Source of the DNA: HGM04593 sp964458275
Lineage (GTDB): Bacteria; Bacteroidota; Bacteroidia; Bacteroidales; Bacteroidaceae
Assembly (NCBI GenBank): GCA_964458275.1
Contig: CAYWIE010000039.1
Location: forward strand, 1-25,567
Length of the DNA stretch: 25,567 bases
Direction: 5' to 3'
Shown: in pieces, positions 1 to 8,299 of the stretch
Layout: each line of letters starts with the position of its first letter
Position numbering within the stretch: the stretch's first letter is position 1
Notes under the pieces: model-generated
The model's input: only the letters and a program-made list of their open reading frames with translations
The model's database searches: none
Told to the model about the DNA's origin: nothing
Translations under genes and position numbers: made by a program

Positions 1-63
1 ACACTTTAGCCTTTTTTATTTACGTTATCTTTTACTTGCGAAACTTAAATTAATACAAAAACC

Positions 64-615
64 ATGGTAGACAAAGAATATCTCAACAATTTCGAAAGCA
101 AGCTCACAGACGAGCTTCTGCGTCTGTGCACAACATACAAGGCGCTCGACGGCACACTGCTCGCCACCGATGATATTGATGGCAAATGGGATGTGGTTGC
201 ACCCGAATATATAGCCGATGCAGTAAAGGAAATTAACGACTACCCCACTGTTTCTGTAGCGTGGGCAGCATACGTAGGCATGGCAGCAGCCCACTATTGG
301 GACAAGGACTTTGAAGAATTCAAGGCAATGCAATACAGCGCCCTCTATGGTGAGCAGGGGTTTGACGACATGGACGAAAATATATTGCAGCGTGTTCTCG
401 GAATTGCGCTCGACAGCGCAGATGCCGAGGGAATAGAAAACATGATACGCCGCTGCGCCGAATCGGCAGTCAGCATCATCAGACACGAACAGATTGAACC
501 TCAAAGCCCCACAGCATTCTATGTATTCACACGCGCAGCAAGAACCATGTTCCGCATAGGAGCCTCACTGCAACTGAAGCGCATGGGATATAAATTCGAA
601 AAAGCTGATATTTAG
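64..615 (+). CDS. Conserved-looking hypothetical cytosolic protein
   Basis: A 183-residue protein that I do not recognise. It starts with Met-Val-Asp-Lys and has no signal peptide and no membrane segment, so it is probably cytosolic. It is acidic in its first two thirds and looks largely helical, with an aromatic stretch around residues 75-100 (Trp, Tyr and Phe rich) and a basic C-terminal part from about residue 155. The coding frame is convincing because it is long, has codon use like the neighbours, and stops only 12 bp before the peptidase gene at 628, which suggests co-transcription. The 63 bp upstream are AT-rich; I see no convincing TTTG / TAnnTTTG promoter there, only weak resemblances. 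No function is proposed. Confidence 0.85.
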   Translation: MVDKEYLNNFESKLTDELLRLCTTYKALDGTLLATDDIDGKWDVVAPEYIADAVKEINDYPTVSVAWAAYVGMAAAHYWDKDFEEFKAMQYSALYGEQGFDDMDENILQRVLGIALDSADAEGIENMIRRCAESAVSIIRHEQIEPQSPTAFYVFTRAARTMFRIGASLQLKRMGYKFEKADI

Positions 616-627
616 AATCACAAAGCA

Positions 628-3318
628 ATGAAAAGAATAATCACACTTATAGCAGTAATATTGCCACTGCTATCCACACAGGCACAACGCGCCTTCACAC
701 CCCAAGAACTCGAAAAATGGGAACGAATAACCTCGCGCACCATTTCCGACGACGGAAAATGGGTGTCAGCGACATTCTCGCCGTGGCGTGGCGACTCGCG
801 CATAGAACTCTACTCTGCCGACGGAAAAGAGATAGGCAAATACACCCCGGCAACAGCAGGCACATTTTCATCATCATCGAAATTCTTTGTAGTAAAAAAT
901 GTAGCATCCCTGCAAACGACCGATTCGCTCAAGCTGGCAAAAGCTAAAAAAATGCCTCAGGACAAGCTTATTATACAAAACCTTGCCACAGGCAGCGCAC
1001 AGCAGATAGACTCCATAATAGGCTACCGCCTCTCATCTTCTCACGACTACATAGCCTATCAGCGCCGACACAAGGACTCGGCACTCGTTGTCGCCACTCT
1101 CGACGGACGCAACAGCAGAACATTGCCCCCGTCGTCGTCATACGCCTTTGCAAAAAAGAGCGCTACACTCTACTATGTAACAAAAGACACCACAAAGAGC
1201 AAGCACGGACTCTACATACTCGACTGCGAGAAGAACGAAGAGAGAGTGATAAAGGAGGGAAAAGGAAAATTCTCGGCAATACGCTTCAACGAAAGCGGCG
1301 ACAAGCTCCTCTTCCTATACACTGAAGAGAAAGACAAGGAGCGCACACAAAGCCTATGGCTATCGCTTGACGGCTCCCCAGCCACCGAAGCAATCACACG
1401 CAACACACCCGGCATACCCGCAGGATGGGTAATAAGCCCCAACTACTCCCCCTATTTCTCTAAGGACGATGCACGCATCTTCTTGGGCACAGCCCCCGAA
1501 CCACTGCACAAGGACAGCACGATACTCGAAAGCAACCGTCCCAACGTGCAAGTGTGGAGCTGGGACGAGCCCGTGCAATACACCGTGCAGCAGTACAACC
1601 TCAACGGCGACCTCAAAAAAAGCTACACTGCCCTCTACAACATCGCCGAGAAGAGAATGATACAGATAGCCGACACCGCATTGCCATACTGCAGCCTGCC
1701 ACATGAGGGCAAAGGCGAATGGGCAATACTCTCGACTTCAGAACCACATTCGCTATCTTCGATGTGGGAAGGACGCACACGATACGACCACTATAAAGTA
1801 TCGCTCACCACAGGCGAGCGCACCCCTATTATAAAAGGAGTCTACACCACATTCTCTCTCTCCCCCTCCAACAGATACGCCATAGGCTACAACCCCGCCG
1901 ACAGCTGCTGGTACACAGTGAATCTGCAAAACGAGAAGAACCAGCTCAACCGTCTCACCACCCCGCGCACATTCACAGCATGGGACGAAGAGAACGACCT
2001 CCCCGACTACCCGGCACCCCACGGCTATGCAGGCTGGACAAAAGATGATGCAAGCATACTCATATACGACCGTTACGACATCTGGGCATTCCACCCCGAA
2101 GGCAAAGAGGCACCTGTAAACCTCACAAAGAACGGTCGCACAAACAACACCTCATACCGCTACATCCCCACCGGACACGACGAAAAGTTCATCCCCACAA
2201 AAGAGCAGGTCTACCTGTCGTCGTTCGACCACACAGACAAAAGCAGCAGCATATACACGACCACTCTCTCAAAGCCCGCCACTCCCAAGAGGCTCACCGA
2301 CGGCAAATACCGTTACGGCAATCTCAAACGGGCAAAAGAGAGCGACACCTACATATTCACGTGCGAAAACTTCGAGACCTTCCCCGATGTGTGGATAACA
2401 GACAAGAAGTTCAAGAAGAACACCCGTCTCACACAAGGCTTCAAACAGCAAGAGGGATACCTCTGGGGAAAAGCAGAACTCATATCATGGACCTCGTTCG
2501 ACGGCACTCCGTTGGAGGGACTGCTCTACAGACCTGCCAACTTCGACCCGTCAAAGAAGTATCCCATGATAGTAAACTTCTACGAACGCAACTCCCACAA
2601 CCTCTGCAACTTCCGCCATCCTGAGCCCAACCGCTCGACCATCGACTATTGCATGTACCTTAGCAACGGCTACATAATCTTCAACCCCGATGTACGCTAC
2701 AAGGACGGCTATCCCGGCAAGAACTGCTACGACTGCGTCGTCTCAGGAGTTGAAAAGGTAGTATCTCTCGGCAACATCGACACAGCCCGCATAGGCGCAC
2801 AGGGCCACAGTTGGGGCGGCTATCAGGTAGCCTACCTTGCCACACGCACCAATATGTTCGCCGCCATAGAATCGGGAGCCCCCGTAGTAAACATGTTCAG
2901 TGCATACGGCGGCATACGTTGGGGAAGCGGACTTGCACGCTCCTTCCAGTACGAACACACCCAGAGCCGTTTGGGAGGCACTCCGTGGAGCCACCCCGAA
3001 AGATACCAGGAGAGTTCACCACTTTTCGAAATGGACAAGGTTCAGACTCCGATACTCATCATGCACAACGACAACGACGGTCATGTGCCTTGGTATCAGG
3101 GGATAGAATATTTCGTAGCACTAAAGCGCTTAGGCAAACCCGCATGGATGCTCAACTACCCCGGCGAACCCCATTGGCCTATGAAGCACCCCAACAGAGT
3201 AGATTTCCAGATAAGAATGAAACAGTTCTTCGACCACTACCTGCAAGGCGCTCCAATGCCCAAATGGATGAAAGAGGGAGTTCCAGCAGTCAAACAACCA
3301 TTTGAATTAGGTTATTGA
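628..3318 (+). CDS. Secreted S9 family prolyl oligopeptidase-type serine peptidase
   Basis: An 896-residue serine peptidase of the S9 (prolyl oligopeptidase / dipeptidyl-peptidase IV) clan, expected to cleave peptides in the periplasm or at the cell surface. Residues 1-19 form a signal peptide with a Thr-Gln-Ala / Gln cleavage site typical of Bacteroidales. The first ~630 residues are the beta-propeller-like region and the last ~260 the alpha/beta-hydrolase domain. The nucleophile motif GHSWGGYQ puts the catalytic Ser at 728; HNDNDGHVP gives Asp817 and PGEPHWP gives His849, so the triad is complete. Length fits the larger bacterial S9 members. The start is the first Met, 12 bp after the upstream gene. 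Family assignment is firm; substrate is unknown. A link to the exporter downstream is not shown by the sequence. Confidence 0.93.
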   Translation: MKRIITLIAVILPLLSTQAQRAFTPQELEKWERITSRTISDDGKWVSATFSPWRGDSRIELYSADGKEIGKYTPATAGTFSSSSKFFVVKNVASLQTTDSLKLAKAKKMPQDKLIIQNLATGSAQQIDSIIGYRLSSSHDYIAYQRRHKDSALVVATLDGRNSRTLPPSSSYAFAKKSATLYYVTKDTTKSKHGLYILDCEKNEERVIKEGKGKFSAIRFNESGDKLLFLYTEEKDKERTQSLWLSLDGSPATEAITRNTPGIPAGWVISPNYSPYFSKDDARIFLGTAPEPLHKDSTILESNRPNVQVWSWDEPVQYTVQQYNLNGDLKKSYTALYNIAEKRMIQIADTALPYCSLPHEGKGEWAILSTSEPHSLSSMWEGRTRYDHYKVSLTTGERTPIIKGVYTTFSLSPSNRYAIGYNPADSCWYTVNLQNEKNQLNRLTTPRTFTAWDEENDLPDYPAPHGYAGWTKDDASILIYDRYDIWAFHPEGKEAPVNLTKNGRTNNTSYRYIPTGHDEKFIPTKEQVYLSSFDHTDKSSSIYTTTLSKPATPKRLTDGKYRYGNLKRAKESDTYIFTCENFETFPDVWITDKKFKKNTRLTQGFKQQEGYLWGKAELISWTSFDGTPLEGLLYRPANFDPSKKYPMIVNFYERNSHNLCNFRHPEPNRSTIDYCMYLSNGYIIFNPDVRYKDGYPGKNCYDCVVSGVEKVVSLGNIDTARIGAQGHSWGGYQVAYLATRTNMFAAIESGAPVVNMFSAYGGIRWGSGLARSFQYEHTQSRLGGTPWSHPERYQESSPLFEMDKVQTPILIMHNDNDGHVPWYQGIEYFVALKRLGKPAWMLNYPGEPHWPMKHPNRVDFQIRMKQFFDHYLQGAPMPKWMKEGVPAVKQPFELGY

Positions 3319-3387
3319 ATTATCATTCCAATTGCGTACCGACGTTAATTATAATACAAAACCCACATTATATCGTATCAAAACCGA

Positions 3388-3417
3388 ACGCAGGTGTCCG
3401 TTTTCGGATACCTACGT
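3388..3417. promoter_or_regulatory. Palindrome upstream of sigma-54-like promoter P1 (probable activator site)
   Basis: An imperfect inverted repeat with a four-T centre; its core reads AGGTGTCCG, TTTT, CGGATACCT (3392-3413, one mismatch). It shares the preceding AAAACCGAAC and the GTGTCCG half-site with the palindrome at 16200. Its centre lies about 54 bp upstream of the GG of the -24 element, the same geometry as at the second site. This suggests a dimeric enhancer-binding protein site, probably for the NtrC-type regulator at 21323. The right arm runs into five Ts, so it could also, or instead, act as a terminator for the peptidase gene that ends at 3318. Confidence 0.6.
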
Positions 3418-3454
3418 TTTTAATACACCCTTGATTATCAACAATCTAATTTTT

Positions 3455-3471
3455 TGGCACGCTTTTTGAAG
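3455..3471 (+). promoter_or_regulatory. Sigma-54-like promoter P1 for the exporter operon
   Basis: TGGCACGCTTTTTGAAG matches the -24 element TGGCAC exactly. The GG (3456-3457) and the GA (3468-3469) are separated by ten bases as in sigma-54 promoters, but the usual GC of the -12 element is GA. The same GA occurs in the sister promoter at 16262. A start of transcription near 3480 would leave a leader of about 18 nt before the adaptor gene at 3498. Confidence 0.65.
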
Positions 3472-3497
3472 TATAATCAGTAAACGAACAACACACT

Positions 3498-4745
3498 ATG
3501 GACAGAGAGATACCCAAAAAAGAGAAACAGAAAAAGGTGTTTATACGCATAGGCAAGATAGCAGGCTCGTTTGCCTTTCTTGCAATCGTCATTGCAGCCG
3601 GCATCAACTATGCCCGCAGCACCGTGAACCAGAAGACACTCACATTCAGCACCGTCGACCGCGGTACGATAGAGACCAGCGTAACAGCATCGGGCGAAGT
3701 GCATCCCGCCTTCGAGGAGATAATAAACTCACCCATCAGTTCACGCATAGTAGAGGTCTATTGCCATAGCGGAGACAGCGTAGAGGCAGGCACTCCCCTG
3801 CTTCGTCTCGACCTCACAAGCACCGAAAACGAATACAAGAAACTGCTCGACGAAAAAGAGATACGCCACCACCAGTTGGAGCAGCTGAAGCTGAACAACA
3901 AGACAGCCTTGTCGAGCCTCGAAATGAACATAAAGATAAACGCAATGGAGCTGAACCGCCTCGAAGCCGAGCTACGCAACGAGCGATACCTCGACAGCAT
4001 AGGCTCAGGAACAGCCGACAAGGTGCGTCAGGCAGAAATGGCAGCGCAGACAGCCCGTCTGCGACTGGAGCAGCAACGCGAACAGCTGGCAAACGACCGC
4101 GAGATAAAAGCATCCAACGTGCGAGTGCAGGAACTTGAGTTTGCCATCTTCACAAAGAAGCTCGAAGAGATGAAGCGCACCTTCGACGACGCACGCATCC
4201 TCTCGCCCCGCAAAGCCGTACTCACCTACATCAACGAACAGATAGGCGCACAAGTGGGCACCGGCAGCCAGATAGCAATAATCAGCGACCTCGACCATTA
4301 CATAGTAAAAGCACAGATATCAGATGTAATGAGCGAATATGTTACTCCCGGTAAAAAGACACTCGTGAAGATAGGCAGCGAAAAGCTCGAAGGGCGCATA
4401 GGCAATGTAGCCCCAAAGAGCACAAACGGCAGCATACAGTTCGAAGTGCGTCTCAACAACGACAACCACAAGCGCCTGCGTCCGGGAGTGCGCACCGATG
4501 TATATATAATGAACTCCATACACGACGATGTAAAACGTATACACAATGCATCGTACTACGTGGGACCGGGAACATACAATATGTTTGTACGCAACGAAGA
4601 CAACGAACTTATACGCCGCAAGATACGTTTGGGCGACTCCAACTTCGACCATGTAGAGGTAGTCGAAGGCCTGAACGAAGGCGAACAGGTAGTAATATCC
4701 GATGTGTCGGACTTTGCACACAAAGAAAAAATCAAATTGAAATAA
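3498..4745 (+). CDS. Periplasmic adaptor (membrane fusion protein), HlyD/MacA type
   Basis: A 415-residue adaptor that should bridge the inner-membrane ABC permeases and the TolC-type channel encoded at 16302. One N-terminal membrane helix (about residues 18-37) follows a lysine-rich cytosolic start. Residues ~72-106 form the first lipoyl half (IVEVYCHSGDSVEAGTPLL), ~107-215 a long Leu/Glu/Arg-rich coiled-coil hairpin, and the second lipoyl half and beta-barrel follow to ~330, ending in a membrane-proximal domain with the motif EGLNEGEQVVIS near the C-terminus. Length matches MacA-like proteins. It is the first gene after P1, and the permeases follow 108 bp downstream on the same strand. It is the only adaptor in the window, so it is probably shared by all permease pairs. 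Confidence 0.92.
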   Translation: MDREIPKKEKQKKVFIRIGKIAGSFAFLAIVIAAGINYARSTVNQKTLTFSTVDRGTIETSVTASGEVHPAFEEIINSPISSRIVEVYCHSGDSVEAGTPLLRLDLTSTENEYKKLLDEKEIRHHQLEQLKLNNKTALSSLEMNIKINAMELNRLEAELRNERYLDSIGSGTADKVRQAEMAAQTARLRLEQQREQLANDREIKASNVRVQELEFAIFTKKLEEMKRTFDDARILSPRKAVLTYINEQIGAQVGTGSQIAIISDLDHYIVKAQISDVMSEYVTPGKKTLVKIGSEKLEGRIGNVAPKSTNGSIQFEVRLNNDNHKRLRPGVRTDVYIMNSIHDDVKRIHNASYYVGPGTYNMFVRNEDNELIRRKIRLGDSNFDHVEVVEGLNEGEQVVISDVSDFAHKEKIKLK

Positions 4746-4771
4746 GTTGAATAAGTTATGTATCAGATGCT

Positions 4772-4799
4772 GGCAATGGCGTAAAATCGCGCCATTGCC
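4772..4799. other. Intergenic hairpin between adaptor and first permease gene
   Basis: A perfect 10-bp inverted repeat, GGCAATGGCG and CGCCATTGCC, around an 8-nt loop. No T-tract follows on the plus strand, so it is unlikely to be a complete intrinsic terminator; it may protect or process the mRNA, or tune expression of the adaptor relative to the permeases. Confidence 0.55.
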
Positions 4800-4853
4800 C
4801 CAGAAGAAGAGATTTCAGCTAATTTGCAAAACAAACAAAAATTATAATCTGCA

Positions 4854-6152
4854 ATGATAAGACAATTCCTACGCCAAGCATGGACAATGATGAAGCAGCA
4901 TCGGCTGTTCACCGGAATGTACCTCGCCGGCACTGCCATAAGCATAGCAATGGCGATGGCAGTCATCATCACCCTATACATAAAATTGGGGCCCATCTAC
5001 CCCGAATACAACCGCGACAGAACATTGACCATCGGATGGCTGCAAGAGAAACTGCTTGACGAGGGTTACTCACAATTCGGCGGAGTATCGCACCATTTTG
5101 TCGAGAGCATAAAGAGCGAAGCGGAAAACCTCGACATACTCTGTGTGCGGTGGAACGGCAGCCCATCACAAACATCAATAATAACAAACGAGAAAAATGA
5201 TACAGAATCCACATCATCAACCGACTGGGTATGCAGCAATTTCTGGAAAATATTTGATTTCCGTTTCGTAGATGGGCATCCTTTCACAGAAAGAGAAGAG
5301 GAAGAGCCTGTTGCAGTAATAACCACCGCACTTGCCGAAAAGCTCTTTGCGAGACACGAAGTAGCCGGCGAATATATCCGCATAGACACCACGAGGTACA
5401 AGATTACAGGCGTAGTAGAACCATCGGAAACCGCTATAGAGAGCGCTTACACGAGCAGTGAAGTATGGGCTTCGGCAGAATATGTCAATCCCAAGAACAG
5501 CGACAAAGACAATCTCCACGGCGAGAACATAGTCTATATGCTTGCAAAGACACCACATCAATTGGATGAACTTAAAGAGGAGGTAATGGCAATATTCCGC
5601 AGGGAAATTCAACAGCGTTCAAAGAAAAATTCAGAATTATACCTGACAATCTTCGAACATTGGGAGCATGCCTTCTATCTATACAAGACCAATGGAGAAG
5701 TAGCCAACCTGTTCGAAGGCATTGCAAAATACCTGTACGCGATACTCGCCTTCCTGTTCATCCCCGCACTGAACCTGTGCGGCATGATTTCTACACGGAT
5801 GAACAACCGGCTCGACGAGATTGGCGTGCGCAAGAGCTACGGTGCTACAAACGGACAAATAATATCTCAAGTGCTATGCGAGAACTTGCTCCTCACCCTC
5901 ATCGGAGCAATTTTGGGTCTTCTCTTAAGTTATCTGATGGTTTGCAGCGGATATAGTTGGATGTTGACACTGTTTGACAAGAGAGGGTATCTGAGAGTAG
6001 TTTCGGGGGTTACGTTCGAAATGCTTTTCAATCCCACAATCATAGCAGTGGTGCTGCTTGTAACATTTGTACTTAATGTTGTGTCGGCACTTCTGCCGAC
6101 TGTGATTGCGTTGAAGAAAGATATTGTGCAGGCGCTGTATCAGAGAAGATAA
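4854..6152 (+). CDS. ABC transporter permease, FtsX/MacB type, class A (A1)
   Basis: A 432-residue permease without an ATPase domain. It has the four-helix MacB/FtsX layout: TM1 at about 22-44, a large periplasmic domain of ~240 residues, then TM2 (~291-313), TM3 (~340-362) and TM4 (~395-420). After TM2 comes the cytosolic coupling region DEIGVRKSYGAT. The N-terminus (LRQAWTMMKQHRLFTGMYL) and the C-terminal ALKKDIVQALYQRR are the marks of class A shared with A2, A3 and A4. It probably pairs with a class-B permease, the nearest being B1 at 6931, to form a heterodimer driven by the ATPase at 13680. The partner lies unusually far away because 778 bp of repeat-rich DNA separates them. Confidence 0.9.
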   Translation: MIRQFLRQAWTMMKQHRLFTGMYLAGTAISIAMAMAVIITLYIKLGPIYPEYNRDRTLTIGWLQEKLLDEGYSQFGGVSHHFVESIKSEAENLDILCVRWNGSPSQTSIITNEKNDTESTSSTDWVCSNFWKIFDFRFVDGHPFTEREEEEPVAVITTALAEKLFARHEVAGEYIRIDTTRYKITGVVEPSETAIESAYTSSEVWASAEYVNPKNSDKDNLHGENIVYMLAKTPHQLDELKEEVMAIFRREIQQRSKKNSELYLTIFEHWEHAFYLYKTNGEVANLFEGIAKYLYAILAFLFIPALNLCGMISTRMNNRLDEIGVRKSYGATNGQIISQVLCENLLLTLIGAILGLLLSYLMVCSGYSWMLTLFDKRGYLRVVSGVTFEMLFNPTIIAVVLLVTFVLNVVSALLPTVIALKKDIVQALYQRR

Positions 6153-6173
6153 ATTAGATGATAAATGAATGTG

Positions 6174-6540
6174 ATATATAATTATGATTGAAGTTTTTAT
6201 TTCTTATTACTGGCAGTCTGTTTTTATATAGATTTAACAAAGTTTACGTTCTTTCTGTGTCGACAGAAAGAACCAAAGAGCTCTGCGCATGGGCGCTTTC
6301 TTAACGGCAGCCGAAGCTGATGACTTTTGGGGTTGCGGAACTCGCTCGCTCAAACAGTCTTTCGCTTCGCGCAAGTTTGGCTGCTCTCGGCATAGTGCAA
6401 ATAAATTTGCCCTCTGCTCTCGCTTGCACAAACTTTCGCCTTTATCCAAAAGTCATTGACGCCGTCTGCCTAAAAGCTTAATGCGCATCAACACACCACT
6501 CAATGAAGTAATGAATTTATTTTTTGAATAGTATAAATGT
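6174..6540. repeat. Repeat-rich non-coding DNA, 5' part of the A1-B1 gap
   Basis: This stretch after A1 carries no credible gene. It begins with a short sequence (ttatgattgaagtt...) also found after A4 at about 19418. Then come ~300 bp absent from the second copy, with two clear inverted repeats: GTTCTTTCTG / CAGAAAGAAC at 6248-6273, and ATGACTTTTGG (6320-6330) pairing with CCAAAAGTCAT (6446-6456). The look is that of the dispersed intergenic repeats common in Bacteroidales genomes. Minus-strand frames that run through it look like chance products of its composition. Confidence 0.6.
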
Positions 6541-6545
6541 TTGAG

Positions 6546-6930
6546 TATATGCATAGCAGAAGTAACTTTAAAAACATTCGACACCGTCAAAACAACAGGT
6601 GGCGTACTTTTTCGAGCGAGGATAAGAACGACAAATTTTCTGACGCGCCCGCTTGCGGGTGTGGCCAAATTTGTCGTTCCCTCGTTCGAAAAGGGGAAAA
6701 GCCACCGACAAGGAGCTGACGACCGAAGGATATTTCCCAAAGGGAAATTCCTGAGCAAAGGAGGCGACGACTTGTTTTGTGGATGTCGAGCCTTTTTGCA
6801 TACTTTTTGGGCGCCAAAAAGTATGGAACGATGCAATTTGCCTATATAATGGCAACCAAAGACGAATAGTAAAATTACCAATATACATTCCCGAATTCAT
6901 TTCTTCAATCATAATTACAAACAACAAACC
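6546..6930 (+). repeat. Long structured direct repeat, copy 1
   Basis: About 385 bp directly before the start codon of B1, repeated at 19486-19872 before B5 with about ten substitutions and two small indels. It contains three strong palindromes: a large imperfect hairpin at 6609-6692 whose arms include AACGACAAATTT and AAATTTGTCGTT with a CCCGC/GCGGG tip; ATTTCCC / GGGAAAT at 6732-6748; and CATACTTTTTGG / CCAAAAAGTATG around GCG at 6799-6825. Identity to copy 2 runs on into the first ~50 bp of the permease gene. No transposase or protein-coding frame is credible. It could be a non-autonomous mobile element or a structured RNA in the operon transcript. Confidence 0.8.
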
Positions 6931-8271
6931 ATGATAACAAAACTACTCCACCAAATATGGAACGAACGCAAGCAAAACGCTTGGCTCTTCCTCGAACTAT
7001 TCATTGTAAGCCTGTTCGTATGGCTCTCCATCGACCCCGTCATCGACCTTATGAGCCGTAGCAACATACCACAGAATTACAACGACGACAATGTTTACGA
7101 AATACGGTTCTATCAATACAGGAGCGACAGTCCCAAATACAACCCTGCACTTGCCGGCAACAAATATACCGTAGAGGCGTATCGTCAATGCCTCAATATG
7201 ATAAACGACCTCCCCGAAGTCGAGACATACTGCATTGCAAGAATGTATCCGGGCAATGCCAGCCGCTTCAGAGAGAAGTGTAGCGTTGACAGCACTCAGC
7301 GAGCGAACAAAAAGAGTGTCAATGCAGATGTGGCATTTTACTACTCTATACAGGCTCTTGAAAGCAACTTCTTCAAGACCTTTGGCATAAAGGATGCCGC
7401 AAGTGGCAAGATAGTGGAAAACCCCGATATTAAATCTTCGGATAACACGCTCGATGCATATATAACAGAAACAACTGCAATGACACTCTTCGGCACAAAA
7501 GATTGCATCCGGAAAGAGTTTTTTGCTTCATCCGCTCCCGACAATCTGCGCTGGAGAGTGCAGGGAGTGATAAAAGATATTCAAGCGAGCATCTACTACG
7601 AATACGCGCCAACAATGATTGTATGCAACAAAATGCCTGCCGGTGCAAGTGCAAATTACCTTGAAAATCATACAATATCCATAAGGCTTAAGGAGGGAGT
7701 GGATGCTTACAAATTCGAGCAACGTTTCCACACAGAGATTATGCCAAAGCTGAAAGCCGGAAATTTATACTGCGCAAAATTCACATCGCACAAGAACCTG
7801 AAGGAAGAAGGCGAAGAATATTACGGAATAAACAACCTCTATCGACAGAACGTCATACTTACACTTTTTGCACTGTTAAGCGGATTTATGGGAATCTTCG
7901 GCACATTCTGGTTGCGCGCCTCTGCACGCCGCCGCGAGACAGGCATCATGCAAAGCATAGGCGCCACACGCAACAGCATCATCCGGCAATATGCCACCGA
8001 AGCAGTGATGCTTTCAAGCGCAGCCTTTTTGCTTGCCTTGCCGTTAATATTCCACAAAGCCTACACATTTGGATTTGCCGACCCGTTGGCGGGATACCTC
8101 AGATTCAGAGAATTCGAAACAGACAATTTCCTGCACAATCAACCAATACAGCGCTTTGCAATAGTAACAGCGATAAGCTACCTGTTTTTGGTGCTGATAA
8201 GCATTATAGGCGCAACGGTACCCACAGCGGCAACCATCAAGCGACATCCAGCCGAAGCATTGAAAGAATAA
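6931..8271 (+). CDS. ABC transporter permease, FtsX/MacB type, class B (B1)
   Basis: A 446-residue class-B permease. The class is marked by the N-terminus (LLHQIWNERKQNAWLFLEL), the WLSIDP motif at the end of TM1 (~18-35) and the C-terminal PAEALKE. A periplasmic domain of ~270 residues follows, then TM2 (~307-329), the coupling segment TGIMQSIGATRNSIIRQ, TM3 (~355-375) and TM4 (~407-430). It ends 28 bp before A2. It has no ATPase domain and presumably pairs with a class-A protein under the shared ATPase at 13680. The first ~50 bp are nearly identical to those of B2 and B5 while the periplasmic part is divergent. The start codon directly abuts the structured repeat. Confidence 0.9.
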   Translation: MITKLLHQIWNERKQNAWLFLELFIVSLFVWLSIDPVIDLMSRSNIPQNYNDDNVYEIRFYQYRSDSPKYNPALAGNKYTVEAYRQCLNMINDLPEVETYCIARMYPGNASRFREKCSVDSTQRANKKSVNADVAFYYSIQALESNFFKTFGIKDAASGKIVENPDIKSSDNTLDAYITETTAMTLFGTKDCIRKEFFASSAPDNLRWRVQGVIKDIQASIYYEYAPTMIVCNKMPAGASANYLENHTISIRLKEGVDAYKFEQRFHTEIMPKLKAGNLYCAKFTSHKNLKEEGEEYYGINNLYRQNVILTLFALLSGFMGIFGTFWLRASARRRETGIMQSIGATRNSIIRQYATEAVMLSSAAFLLALPLIFHKAYTFGFADPLAGYLRFREFETDNFLHNQPIQRFAIVTAISYLFLVLISIIGATVPTAATIKRHPAEALKE

Positions 8272-8299
8272 TAAGGAACTGTTTAAAGAACTACAAGAT

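Noticed and set aside
3388..3420. Pure intrinsic terminator for the S9 peptidase gene
   Set aside because: The stem and T-run fit a terminator, but the same half-sites recur at 16200 at the same distance from the sigma-54-like promoter without a T-run, so a protein-binding site is the better single explanation; a double role remains possible.
6234..6449. Minus-strand open frame of 71 codons in the A1-B1 gap
   Set aside because: It lies in repeat-like DNA with inverted repeats; similar peptides are, as I recall, spurious annotations in Bacteroidales repeats.
6453..6881. Minus-strand open frames across the structured repeat (also at 19465-19869)
   Set aside because: The frames run through palindromes, recur with the repeat in both copies and several frames at once, and resemble no protein family; they are products of repeat composition.
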